A stretch of DNA of 41,092 nt, from the NCBI GenBank assembly GCA_001898225.1, contig MKTJ01000013.1, positions 1 through 41,092 of the forward strand, in the 5' to 3' direction. This DNA is from Chloroflexi bacterium 54-19 (GTDB taxonomy: Bacteria; Chloroflexota; Chloroflexia; Chloroheliales; Chloroheliaceae). How positions within the stretch are numbered: position 1 is the first letter of the stretch; each line of letters begins with the position of its first letter. This document shows, piece after piece, positions 1 through 7,244 of the stretch. Position numbers and translations under genes: made by a program. The notes under the pieces were generated by a model. That model did no database searches and was not told the DNA's origin. It worked only from the letters and a program-made list of their open reading frames with translations.

Positions 1-418
1 TGAACGGCGTCTTTTCTATCACACCTTCATCGGCCAACCAGTTGAAAAATACCTTGATAAAAACCGCCATCGTTTGAATCGAGGCGGTCGAGAGCGTTTC
101 CTTCCCGGCCGCCACCGGGCTGCCCCACCGGAAGGCCAACGGTTCCTTCAGATAGGCGATATAGTCGCGGATATGGCCGGTCGTGATGGCGTTGAGGTCG
201 GTCCCTACCTTTTCAGGAAGCCGGGCGTGTTGTGTATACCACCAATAAAACTTTTGGGCATTGTGCAGGTAGTTGCGCTGGCTTATCTTGGAGAGGCCCG
301 CGCTCTTACAATACATAATCCAGCGGTCTATCTGGTAGCGGAGCGGGTCACTCGCCTCCGTGTAGTCGGCCTGGGGCACGACGCTAAGCGAAGAATATTT
401 TATGTTATTCTTTATCAT
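1..418 (-). CDS. Tyrosine recombinase/phage-type integrase, N-terminal part (runs off the left edge)
   Basis: An open frame begins with ATG at 418 and stays open for 139 codons to the window edge, so only the N-terminal part is visible. An in-frame stop lies at 440-442 and an AGGGGAAA-like ribosome site precedes the ATG. The translation has the features of the SAM-like core-binding domain of tyrosine recombinases: 'YQIDRWIMYCKSAGLSKIS', then 'RNYLHNAQKFYWWY', 'ITTGHIRDYIAYL', and 'STASIQTMAVFIKVFFNWL' followed by 'EGVIEKTPF', the usual 'L..EG.I..NP' ending of that domain. The catalytic R-H-R-Y domain would lie outside the window. Such proteins integrate mobile DNA or resolve chromosome dimers; which one applies here cannot be told. 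No attachment site or partner phage gene is visible. Confidence 0.72.
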   Translation of the reverse strand, partial: MIKNNIKYSSLSVVPQADYTEASDPLRYQIDRWIMYCKSAGLSKISQRNYLHNAQKFYWWYTQHARLPEKVGTDLNAITTGHIRDYIAYLKEPLAFRWGSPVAAGKETLSTASIQTMAVFIKVFFNWLADEGVIEKTPF

Positions 419-437
419 TATGATTTCCCCTTCCCTT

Positions 438-473
438 TTTCATCATAGTATCAAAACATTCGTTCTAAATCAA
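438..473 (-). promoter_or_regulatory. Candidate sigma-70 promoter for the recombinase gene
   Basis: On the minus strand TTGATT (468-473) and TACTAT (445-450) are separated by exactly 17 bp. Transcription would start near 438, about 20 bases before the ATG at 418. A short inverted repeat CTCAAA/TTTGAG (475-480 and 490-495) lies just upstream of the -35 box and could be an operator. Prediction only. Confidence 0.45.
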
Positions 474-495
474 GCTCAAATCCCGCGAGTTTGAG

Positions 496-770
496 GTCAA
501 ACCAGCCGGTCATATTTCTAAAGAATAAGGAGTTGTTATTTCTTGAACTATCGGGAAAAATTGATAGCCCGCCTTTCGCTTTGAGTCTGCAAAAGTCGGG
601 TTTATAGGCGCCGGGTTACTTCAAAGGCCGTGTTTCAGATTAAGTCTTTAGAAGAAAAGGTAGAAGAAAAGGGCAAAATGAAGACCCCACCATCGGGCAG
701 GGTCTGGGTAAAAAGGATGAAGAAGATAAGCTAGTAAATATTTCTAAAAAGCCCGCCAACTCGCGGCGGT
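496..770. other. Intergenic stretch without a recognisable gene
   Basis: Between the recombinase promoter and the miaA terminator I see no credible coding frame, repeat family member or RNA fold. It is more AT-rich than the surrounding genes. Confidence 0.5.
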
Positions 771-797
771 TTAAAAACCCCGGCTTCGTCGCCGGGG
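771..797 (-). terminator. Rho-independent terminator of the pspA-miaA run
   Basis: On the minus strand a 7-bp GC stem, CCCCGGC paired with GCCGGGG (778-784 with 791-797) around a 6-base loop, is followed directly by TTTTTAAA. It lies about 120 bases after the miaA stop codon and has the standard form of an intrinsic terminator. Confidence 0.75.
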
Positions 798-918
798 AAA
801 GTCGTTTAGAGGAAGATAAACCTGAAAACCAACTGGTTCTAATGTTAACTAAGTTTACCTATTTTGTCAACTCTTATTCGGGTAAATTTATCAGATTTAT
901 AATGTTCGAATATAACGG

Positions 919-1848
919 TTAAATCGGGTTTGCCAGGAAGGGATTGATTAAATCAAGCGCTTGCTGGAAAATGGTGGGGCTGGCCGCGTCGAGCCAGTGG
1001 AGATCAGGGTCGCGCCGGAACCAGGTGTATTGCTGGCGAATATAGCGGTGGGTGGTGAACCGCACCCGGTTTTTGGCTTCTTCGAGCGAAATTTCGCCGT
1101 TCAGGTACATGATGACCTGCTGGTAGCCGACGCTGCTCATTGAAGGCAGGCCGGGCGCGTACCCCGCGGCAAGTAAGCCCCGTACTTCGTCCACCAACCC
1201 GGCTTCGAACATCTTGTCAATCCGTTCGTCGGCCCGTTTGTAAAGCGCCTCGCGGTCGAGGGTCAAACACAATTTCAGGACGCGGTAGGGCGGCGGTTCT
1301 TTGCCCTGGGCCTGGGAGAAAAGCTGCCCGGTCGAGCGGTAAACTTCGAGGGCGCGGATAATCCGGCGAACGTTTAGCGGGTTGATGTGTTCGGCGGCGG
1401 CAGGGTCAAGCCCCTGTAACTCGGCGTAAAGGGCTTCGGAGCCGCGTTCGGCGGCTTCCCGCTCCAATTGCTCCCGGTATTCCCGGCTTGGCGCGACCCT
1501 CGGCACCTGCCAGCCTTCCACCAGGGCGTTGATATACTGGACCGTCCCGCCCACCAGGAAAGGGATTTTCCCCCCGGCGTGCGCCTCGGCGATAGCCGCC
1601 TGGGCCTGTTCGAGAAAGTCGGGCAGGTTAAATTCCTGGTCGGGCGCGGCCACATCTATCAAATAATGCCGCACCTGGGCCAGTTCTGCGGGTGAGGGTT
1701 TGGCCGTCGCGATGTCAAGCCCCCGGTAGACCGTGCGGCTGTCGGCGGCGATAATGACACCATTAAAGCGGGCGGCCAGTTCCAGGGCCAGGGCGCTTTT
1801 CCCGACCGCTGTCGGCCCGGTCAGGACGATTAAAGGTTGGTCGGTCAT
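919..1848 (-). CDS. miaA: tRNA dimethylallyltransferase MiaA
   Basis: MiaA transfers a dimethylallyl group to N6 of adenosine 37 in tRNAs that read codons starting with U. The 309-residue product has the family's normal length. It starts with the nucleotide-binding P-loop GPTAVGKS (11-18), followed by DSRTVYRGLDIATAKPS, the substrate-binding stretch usually written DSxQ.Y..hdIgTAKP. The motifs LVGGT, a basic RRIIRALEV helix and RQYTWFRRD near the C-terminus also fit. I chose the ATG at 1848 because it gives the typical 'MTDQPLIVLTGPT' start and sits one base after the stop of the upstream gene, which suggests translational coupling. An in-frame ATG at 1884 would add 12 unlikely residues and overlap that gene. 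It is the last gene of a pspA-unknown-miaA run and is followed by a terminator at 771-797. Confidence 0.95.
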   Translation of the reverse strand: MTDQPLIVLTGPTAVGKSALALELAARFNGVIIAADSRTVYRGLDIATAKPSPAELAQVRHYLIDVAAPDQEFNLPDFLEQAQAAIAEAHAGGKIPFLVGGTVQYINALVEGWQVPRVAPSREYREQLEREAAERGSEALYAELQGLDPAAAEHINPLNVRRIIRALEVYRSTGQLFSQAQGKEPPPYRVLKLCLTLDREALYKRADERIDKMFEAGLVDEVRGLLAAGYAPGLPSMSSVGYQQVIMYLNGEISLEEAKNRVRFTTHRYIRQQYTWFRRDPDLHWLDAASPTIFQQALDLINPFLANPI

Positions 1849-1849
1849 C

Positions 1850-2314
1850 TCAGGAGTATCCCGCCAGGAAGCCATCGTCGTCATAGTCGGGTTCGGGGGT
1901 GGTGGGGCGACCGTTCGCGCCCGGTTGCTTTTTTGCCAGGGCGGCCCGGCGCATTATAAAAGGCAGGTAGAAATCCATTTCGGGAAAATGGCGGGCGGCC
2001 CAATCCAGTGTCCAGCTTTCAGGCTCGAAAGGTTCGGCTGGTGGCTGGCACACGGCGGAGCGGTCCTGCGCAAGTGGGTGAGTAAAGGCAAGGTGCCCCT
2101 CGTCCTGGGCAGATTGAAAACCCAGGCCCTTCAAAATTTCGAGGGCCTGGGCGATTTGTTGACCGTCAGGGAATGTGGTGGCAGGCGTTCCTTCGGGAGA
2201 AACGCCTACCAGGGCTTGCAGGGCCTTAGCCAGGCCGGGTTTATCCCCACCCTTGAGGTTCAAGAGCGGGCGAGAAGAAGGTCTACCTGGTCTGGAAGGG
2301 CGCAATCCGGCCAT
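1850..2314 (-). CDS. Unknown protein between pspA and miaA
   Basis: This 154-residue frame is not recognised as any family. Its N-terminus is basic and proline/arginine-rich (MAGLRPSRPGRPSSRPLLNL), and its end is acidic (PEPDYDDDGFLAGYS). The middle has 'LAKALQALVGV', 'GQQIAQALEILKGLGF' and 'ESWTLDWAARHFPEMDFYLPF', which look like a small soluble mixed alpha/beta fold; no signal peptide or membrane segment is seen. It starts 23 bases after pspA and its stop nearly touches the miaA ATG, so it is probably translated as the middle gene of that operon. The ATG at 2314 has no strong ribosome site. The opposite strand also carries open frames here, but the operon fit favours this one. Confidence 0.55.
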   Translation of the reverse strand: MAGLRPSRPGRPSSRPLLNLKGGDKPGLAKALQALVGVSPEGTPATTFPDGQQIAQALEILKGLGFQSAQDEGHLAFTHPLAQDRSAVCQPPAEPFEPESWTLDWAARHFPEMDFYLPFIMRRAALAKKQPGANGRPTTPEPDYDDDGFLAGYS

Positions 2315-2337
2315 GGAGTTAATAAAACCTTGTCCGT

Positions 2338-3069
2338 TTACTTCTCATCGTAAGGTTTATCGTCGCCCTTCGGCGGAGCGGCGTTACCGGACGGCGCGTC
2401 GGTCTTGGGCTTCTGGCCCATGCGTTGTTTGAGGGCGGCCAGTTCGTCTTCCAGGGTTTCCTGGGCCTGAAGCTTGTTGATTTCAGCCTCGGCGGCGGCT
2501 CCCCGGTAGCTCTGCTCGTCCATTTCGGCCCGCACCTGCTCGGCCATAATCTTTTGCTGCATGCGGGTGTAATCGCTCTGCGGCAACCCGGTGGCCGGGT
2601 CTTTGACCCCCAGGACCCGCTCGGCCTGTTTGTTCATGTTGTAGCGGGCAATCAGGTTGCTCTTGTTCTGCTCGGTTTCGGCGTATTTTTTGTGGAGTTC
2701 GTCCAGTTGCGACCGGAGCTGGCTGGCGTTGCCATCCTGGTCTTTGGCTAACTGGTCGAGCCGTTCGGCTTCCTGTTCAGCCTGCATCTTCTGGCGCAGG
2801 GCCTCGGTCGCCAGGTCGTCGCGGTTGGCCCGGACCGCTACCTGGGCCTTGGCATCCCACTCCTGGGCCCGTTTGCGCTGGTCGGTGGCCTGCATTTCGT
2901 AGACCTTTTTCTGGACTACCGCGTCCTGGACCGCTTTTTCGGTCTGGCGCATACCGTCCTGCATTTCGAGCATGAAATAGTTCAAATCGGCTTCGGGATT
3001 GGACGATTTATCCAGCATCGAGTTTACGTTCGAACGCACAATCATGCTTACCCGGTCGAGAATACCCAT
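2338..3069 (-). CDS. pspA: PspA/IM30 (Vipp1) family membrane-stress protein
   Basis: PspA/IM30 proteins are ESCRT-III-like helical proteins that polymerise on the inner face of the membrane and protect it under stress. The 243-residue product begins with the amphipathic helix MGILDRVSMIVRSNVNSML and continues with almost unbroken charged heptad-like helices (about 20-215) rich in Q, E, K and R, as expected for the coiled-coil hairpin. The last 25 residues are a Pro/Lys/Asp-rich tail. I chose the ATG at 3069 because it gives the canonical 'MGILDR' start and follows GGGAAGGG at good distance; an upstream in-frame start at 3108 would add a non-family extension. It heads the run pspA-unknown-miaA and has its own promoter at 3164-3192. 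No pspF, pspB or pspC is nearby, so regulation differs from the enterobacterial system. Confidence 0.9.
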   Translation of the reverse strand: MGILDRVSMIVRSNVNSMLDKSSNPEADLNYFMLEMQDGMRQTEKAVQDAVVQKKVYEMQATDQRKRAQEWDAKAQVAVRANRDDLATEALRQKMQAEQEAERLDQLAKDQDGNASQLRSQLDELHKKYAETEQNKSNLIARYNMNKQAERVLGVKDPATGLPQSDYTRMQQKIMAEQVRAEMDEQSYRGAAAEAEINKLQAQETLEDELAALKQRMGQKPKTDAPSGNAAPPKGDDKPYDEK

Positions 3070-3163
3070 TTTTAACTTACCCTTCCCTTTCGCTAGTCCG
3101 GCTACCAAATTTCAAAAGGAAATACGCTTAACTAAACCAAAAAGTTCCAGATTTCTCACTTCT

Positions 3164-3192
3164 GTTATACCCCTTTAGACCGGAAATTACAA
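3164..3192 (-). promoter_or_regulatory. Candidate sigma-70 promoter of pspA
   Basis: On the minus strand TTGTAA (3187-3192) and TATAAC (3164-3169) are separated by 17 bp. Transcription would start near 3157 and give a leader of roughly 90 bases before the pspA ATG. Confidence 0.55.
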
Positions 3193-3227
3193 GACAGCTA
3201 GTCTCCATCCCCATTCAAATATTAGTG

Positions 3228-3256
3228 TTGATTAATTCGTAGTATTAGGCTATACT
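3228..3256 (+). promoter_or_regulatory. Candidate sigma-70 promoter of the iron-binding lipoprotein gene
   Basis: TTGATT (3228-3233) and TATACT (3251-3256) are separated by 17 bp. The start site would lie near 3263, about 70 bases before the GTG at 3335. It is back-to-back with the pspA promoter. I see no convincing Fur-type palindrome over it. Confidence 0.55.
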
Positions 3257-3334
3257 AACATGAGTTCAATTATCTGCTTAAAAACGAGGCTGTTTTAATA
3301 AAAGAATAAACCCTATTGACCGAAAGGAGTTCGA

Positions 3335-4480
3335 GTGAAACCTGTAGTCTGGTCTATTTCGCGTGCGCAGGTCTTATTGGCTTTACTTTTACTTCTCAGC
3401 GTGAGCCTGGTCGCCTGTGGCGATAACACCGCTACGCCTGTGCCTGCCAGCACAACCGCCCCGGCCGCAACTTTGGCTGCTACCACGGCTGCCACTTCAA
3501 CGGCAGGTACGACCACTGCCGCAACTACCGCGGCTTCTACTACCGCTGCCAGCGCAACGAGCGGCCCTATTACCGTGACCGATGGTACCAAGACAACCAT
3601 TACCATTGATAAACCGGCCACCCGCGTTATCTGTGTTATCTGGGAATGTTACGACGTTTTGCTCGAACTGGGGGTAACTCCGGTCGGCGTCTTCCAGGGT
3701 TACGTCGATAATGCCATTGGTTACCTGGTCAAACCGGAATATTTTGGCAAAGACCTGGCTAATATCGGCAGGGTCGGCGGAGAAACCACCCAGTCGCCCA
3801 ACCTGGAAGACATCGCCAAACTCAAACCGGACCTGGTGCTGGGCTCTACCGCCGCCGCTATCAATGGCCGGGAAGGTCTTAAAAATATCGCGCCGATTTA
3901 TGCCCTGACCCAGAACACCCCCGGCACCTACGACAACATGTTTACCAACCTCCGCGACATCGGTAAACTGACCGGGCGGGAAGCCCAGGCCGAGGCCGCG
4001 ATTAAACGGTTCCAGGACAAACTGACCGCCTACAAAGCTAAATCGCCTAAAACCACAAAAGTGCTGGTGCTCTGCTACTACTACTCGCCGCCCGGCATCT
4101 GCGTGATGAATACCAACCTGGCTGTAGGGGCTGTTATGAAGGAAGTCACGGCCTATCCCTGGGACTTACCGGCAGGAGTCCAGGCCGCGACCCAGTTCTC
4201 CCTGGAAAAGATGCTCGAAATCAATCCCGACGTGATATTTGTCGGCCAGAACTACCAGCTTAATCCCGATGGCACCACCAGCCTGGCTAAGGGCGAACTG
4301 GAAACCCGCGACAAGTTGAAGTCCGACCCGTTCTGGAGCCAGATTGCGGCGGTCAAAAACGGCAAGGTCTTCGAACTGGAACGCTGGGAAGTCACCGGGG
4401 CAACCCTGGCCCTGGGTAAACTGCTCGATGACGTGATGACCAAAACCTATCCCGACGTTTTCCCCCAGGCCCTGCCCTGA
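3335..4480 (+). CDS. Iron(III)-siderophore/cobalamin-type ABC transporter substrate-binding lipoprotein
   Basis: This is a class III (TroA/FecB-like) substrate-binding protein that would present ferric siderophores, or possibly cobalamin or haem, to an ABC importer. It starts with GTG behind AAAGGAG. The signal peptide has a leucine-rich core and the lipobox LVAC, so the protein should be lipid-anchored on the outer face of the cell membrane. Residues about 35-75 form an Ala/Thr-rich linker. The binding domain follows: 'TRVICVIWECYDVLLELGVTPVG', 'PNLEDIAKLKPDLVLGS' and 'LEKMLEINPDVIFV' are the typical paired lobes, and 'DPFWSQIAAVKNGKVFEL' is the usual C-terminal signature. No permease or ATPase gene is adjacent, so it must work with components encoded elsewhere. 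The next gene, an FhuF-type reductase, supports a role in siderophore iron uptake. Confidence 0.88.
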   Translation: MKPVVWSISRAQVLLALLLLLSVSLVACGDNTATPVPASTTAPAATLAATTAATSTAGTTTAATTAASTTAASATSGPITVTDGTKTTITIDKPATRVICVIWECYDVLLELGVTPVGVFQGYVDNAIGYLVKPEYFGKDLANIGRVGGETTQSPNLEDIAKLKPDLVLGSTAAAINGREGLKNIAPIYALTQNTPGTYDNMFTNLRDIGKLTGREAQAEAAIKRFQDKLTAYKAKSPKTTKVLVLCYYYSPPGICVMNTNLAVGAVMKEVTAYPWDLPAGVQAATQFSLEKMLEINPDVIFVGQNYQLNPDGTTSLAKGELETRDKLKSDPFWSQIAAVKNGKVFELERWEVTGATLALGKLLDDVMTKTYPDVFPQALP

Positions 4481-4519
4481 CCAACCGGGTGAAGACGACC
4501 GGGAGACCCTGAACCGGTT

Positions 4520-4550
4520 TAAGGTGACTTCCCCAGGGAGTCACCTTTCT
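4520..4550 (+). terminator. Intrinsic terminator after the substrate-binding protein gene
   Basis: A perfect 9-bp stem, AAGGTGACT (4521-4529) with AGTCACCTT (4539-4547), extended inward by a few pairs, is followed by TTTCT. It lies 40 bases past the stop codon. The U-tract is short, so strength is uncertain. Confidence 0.6.
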
Positions 4551-4584
4551 GACGTCAGGGGTCACACCTGTTCCTGTCACGTTT

Positions 4585-4611
4585 TGTCATTCTGACGCGA
4601 AGCGTCAGAAT
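4585..4611. repeat. REP-like hairpin with GAA loop (copy 1)
   Basis: After TGTC, the 10-bp arm ATTCTGACGC (4589-4598) pairs perfectly with GCGTCAGAAT (4602-4611) around the loop GAA. A copy with the same outer six pairs and loop but a different inner stem lies at 21793-21815. It stands between the substrate-binding protein gene and fhuF. Confidence 0.75.
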
Positions 4612-4723
4612 CTAGCCCGTAGGGTTCCCTGGGGGCAACGCCGTTGGCGCAAGCACTTAACCTGGATTTGCAGGGTTTCAGCCGGTTTTGATTTAAGAGC
4701 ACAAGAGAGACAAAGAGGCCACA

Positions 4724-5608
4724 ATGGTACAGTCTTTACAACTGGAGAATTTGCAACAAATCTACGAGCCTTACCGGGAAAGTCTGGCTCACTACCTGAA
4801 ATGGATGCCTTTTGCCACCGATTTGGCGGAGAATCCGGTCAGTTATGAGGTGGTCCCGGCCACCCGCTTGCTCGAACCGGAGTTCTTGCGCGAAAAGCTG
4901 GTCGCTTACGGCCAGTACATAGACACACCCGACTTAAAAGTTTCGGCTTCTATCTGGACCAAACAGTACAGCATCGTGCTGCTGCCTTTCGCGCTGTCGG
5001 CGCTGTCGTTGGGCGGGCTTGGTATCGACTTTTCGCTGGCGAACCTGACCATTGTCTTCAGCAAGGAAACCGGCAATCTCCCAAAATGGGTTATTCCCAA
5101 CGATTTTTCCTCGCTGGCGGTGTTGCCATCCCGCTGCCAGGCGCCCGCCCTGGTGGAGCAGGCTCGAACCGTTAGCAGCGTGGCGGAATTGCACGAAGCC
5201 ATGTTACCAAAACTTTTCGGGCAAAACCTGGCCCTGGTGATGGAAGCCCTGGCCGAGGTGGGCCGGGTCAACCGGAAAATCGTCTGGAATAACCTGGGGA
5301 CTTACATCTTTGGGATTTATCACACCCTGGCCGGGAATGTGGGCAGCGCGGCGGCCCTGGAAGACCGGCAGGCCATTCTCGAAACTTTACATAATCCTTT
5401 GATTGTCCTGGATAAGAACCCGGTCTACCAGGCAGTGCGCGAAACTTACCTGGACGACCCTGCCCTGGACGGGAAGCCGGTCCATATCCGGGCGGCCTGC
5501 TGTCTCTGGTACAAGTCGCCTAAAGGACGGCTCTGCAACGGGTGTCCCCTCCTCAAACCCGCCGAGATGGTCGAGCGCTGGAAGCTAATTTACCAGCACG
5601 GCTATTAG
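4724..5608 (+). CDS. fhuF: FhuF-type [2Fe-2S] ferric-siderophore reductase
   Basis: FhuF-family proteins reduce ferric iron bound to siderophores in the cytoplasm so that the iron is released. The decisive feature is the C-terminal cysteine motif: C259-C260, ten residues, C271, two residues, C274 ('RAACCLWYKSPKGRLCNGCP'). This CC-x10-C-x2-C pattern is the family's unusual [2Fe-2S] ligand set. The length of 294 residues fits, no signal peptide is present, and the upstream part has the expected mixed helices plus 'IVWNNLGTYIFGIYHTL', a family-like core segment. The ATG at 4724 follows AAAGAGG. It lies 240 bases after the iron-binding lipoprotein gene, but a terminator and a REP-like hairpin lie between them, so it may have its own promoter. 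Confidence 0.85.
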   Translation: MVQSLQLENLQQIYEPYRESLAHYLKWMPFATDLAENPVSYEVVPATRLLEPEFLREKLVAYGQYIDTPDLKVSASIWTKQYSIVLLPFALSALSLGGLGIDFSLANLTIVFSKETGNLPKWVIPNDFSSLAVLPSRCQAPALVEQARTVSSVAELHEAMLPKLFGQNLALVMEALAEVGRVNRKIVWNNLGTYIFGIYHTLAGNVGSAAALEDRQAILETLHNPLIVLDKNPVYQAVRETYLDDPALDGKPVHIRAACCLWYKSPKGRLCNGCPLLKPAEMVERWKLIYQHGY

Positions 5609-5609
5609 T

Positions 5610-5651
5610 GGTCAGAGGTCAGAGGTCAGAATTAGGTTTCAGTTTTCAGTA
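5610..5651. repeat. Heptamer tandem array A (6 units)
   Basis: Starting two bases after the fhuF stop, GGTCAGA is repeated three times and is followed in the same 7-base phase by ATTAGGT, TTCAGTT and TTCAGTA. Confidence 0.8.
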
Positions 5652-5723
5652 GAAAATCATTTAGTTCCTGGTTTTAACCGGTAGAGGAGTTGTAAGGCCG
5701 AAGACCTTACCGTTCCAACCTTC

Positions 5724-5821
5724 CTACTAAACACTTCCTTCTGGCTTCTGGCCCCTAACTACCAACCTCCGGCCCCTGCCTTCTGGCCTCTGCCCTCTGG
5801 CTTCTGCCCTCTGCCTACTAA
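5724..5821. repeat. Heptamer tandem array B (14 units)
   Basis: Fourteen units of exactly 7 bases run without phase loss, mostly CTTCTGG, CCTCTGC, CCTCTGG and CTACTAA variants. One strand is almost purine-free. Stop codons and the intergenic position make coding unlikely. The rest of the 5609-6000 gap holds no gene; a weak TATTAT (5889-5894) might be a -10 box for the next gene. Confidence 0.85.
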
Positions 5822-6000
5822 CCACAAAAAAACTTTACCCCTCCCTCGTTTCAGGGCGAACAGGGTTAAATTAGAACAAAAAACGTGCTATTATGTAGCT
5901 ATATCTGGATGAGCGTTTTCAGGCCGTATTTAGCTTAATAGTTATTAGTTTACAGTTCTACAACCACACTCTACGGCCCTTTTTTAAACGAAACGAGGGA

Positions 6001-7170
6001 ATGAATTTGGTGGCGGCAAAACTTAGCGAGCATCCGGTCGCCCATTTGGAGTGGCCGCAAGCCCTGGCCTGGCGCATGACCCGGCAGTACCTGGCTCGCC
6101 GGGTGCCGCTCGACCGCCTCCTGGAAGTAGCCTCGAACCTCTGCGGGCTGCACGCCCAACTCACTTCCTCCGCCGAATTAACTCTTTGGGCCAGGGTAGA
6201 GGCTTTGCCGCCGGACCGCGTCGCCGAACTACTCTGGCAGGAGCGCCAACTGGTCAAGACCTGGGCCATGCGCGGCACTCTCCATTTCCTCCCCTCCGCC
6301 GAATACTGGGATTACCAGGCCGTTTTCGCCGCCAACGACAATTATTTAAAACCTGCCTGGCTGCGCTACTTTGGTTTTACCCTTGAAGAAATACACAGCG
6401 TTATCGCCGGGGTCGGTCAGGCCCTCGACGGTCAAATCCTGACCCGCCAGGAGTTGGCCGAGGCGGTCGGGCGTGTCACCGGTTCACCGGCCCTGGGCGA
6501 AAAACTTAACGAAAGCTGGGGCTCGATGCTCAAACCGGCTTCCTACCAGGGCCGGCTTTGCTTCGGGAGCAGCCAGGGCCAGAATGTCCGTTTCGCCCGG
6601 CCCGACCAGTGGTTGAACCTGCCTCGCCCGGCGGCTGTTACCGGCCCCGCTAAGGATAAACCGTTTCGCGACATGGCCCGGCGCTTTCTGGCCGCCAACG
6701 CTCCCGCCACCACCGAGGATTACGCCCGCTGGCGAGGGATTACCCCGGCCCAGGCCCGTACTCAGCTAAAGAGTCTGGGCGACGAGGTTTGCCAGGTCGC
6801 CCTTGACGGCGAACCCCACTGGTTGTTGCTAGAGGATTTGCCCGCTATCCGGGCAGCGGAACCGCCAAAAGTGGCCCGTCTTATCCCGGCTTTCGACCAG
6901 TACGTTATCGGGGCGACCTTGCAGGTGGACAAACTTACGCCCGGTTTTTTCAAAGACCGGGTTTACCGGCCCCAGGGCTGGATTTCAGCGGTATTGCTGG
7001 TGGACGGGCGCATGGAAGGAACCTGGAAATACGAGCAGAAGGGAAAAAAGCTGCTGGTCGAAATTGCGCCCTTCCGAGAACAGCCGGAATGGGTCACGTC
7101 ACAGGTCGAGACCGAGGCGGAACGCCTGGCGGCTTACCTCGGAGGCGAACTCGAGGTGAAATGGAGTTAG
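6001..7170 (+). CDS. Winged-helix DNA-binding protein of the AlkZ/YcaQ (HTH_42) family
   Basis: Members of this family are tandem winged-helix proteins; characterised ones (AlkZ, YcaQ) are DNA glycosylases that unhook interstrand crosslinks or remove bulky alkylated bases. The 389-residue protein shows the hallmarks: 'ARRVPLDRLLEVASNLCGLHAQ' with the catalytic-loop region, 'LVKTWAMRGTLHFLPSAEYWDY', which is the strongly conserved 'R.W.mRGTlH.v...D' segment, 'FRDMARRFLAANAPATTEDYARWRGI', and the C-terminal 'LLPAFDQYVIG'-like segment (LIPAFDQYVIG) and 'RVYRPQGWISAVLLVDGRMEGTW'. Where AlkZ carries Gln-x-Gln, this protein has His51-x-Gln53. It starts with ATG after a GAGGGA ribosome site. It stands alone, downstream of heptamer arrays. 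A role in DNA repair is inferred from the family only. Confidence 0.82.
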   Translation: MNLVAAKLSEHPVAHLEWPQALAWRMTRQYLARRVPLDRLLEVASNLCGLHAQLTSSAELTLWARVEALPPDRVAELLWQERQLVKTWAMRGTLHFLPSAEYWDYQAVFAANDNYLKPAWLRYFGFTLEEIHSVIAGVGQALDGQILTRQELAEAVGRVTGSPALGEKLNESWGSMLKPASYQGRLCFGSSQGQNVRFARPDQWLNLPRPAAVTGPAKDKPFRDMARRFLAANAPATTEDYARWRGITPAQARTQLKSLGDEVCQVALDGEPHWLLLEDLPAIRAAEPPKVARLIPAFDQYVIGATLQVDKLTPGFFKDRVYRPQGWISAVLLVDGRMEGTWKYEQKGKKLLVEIAPFREQPEWVTSQVETEAERLAAYLGGELEVKWS

Positions 7171-7244
7171 GGTAGGGGAAATTCTCCAAAAAGTTTTATT
7201 TGGGCGTTAATAACAGGGTAAATAAAAGGATTGAAGGGAACGAG

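Noticed and set aside
1733..2353. Open frame of 206 codons on the plus strand
   Set aside because: Overlaps miaA and the unknown gene in antisense; the minus-strand genes fit an operon with a terminator.
3070..3334. Fur box in the divergent promoter region of the iron-binding lipoprotein
   Set aside because: I looked for a GATAATGAT-like palindrome over the promoter and found none convincing.
5724..5821. Possible CRISPR array
   Set aside because: Units are 7 bases and contiguous; there are no 20-40 base repeats separated by unique spacers and no cas gene.
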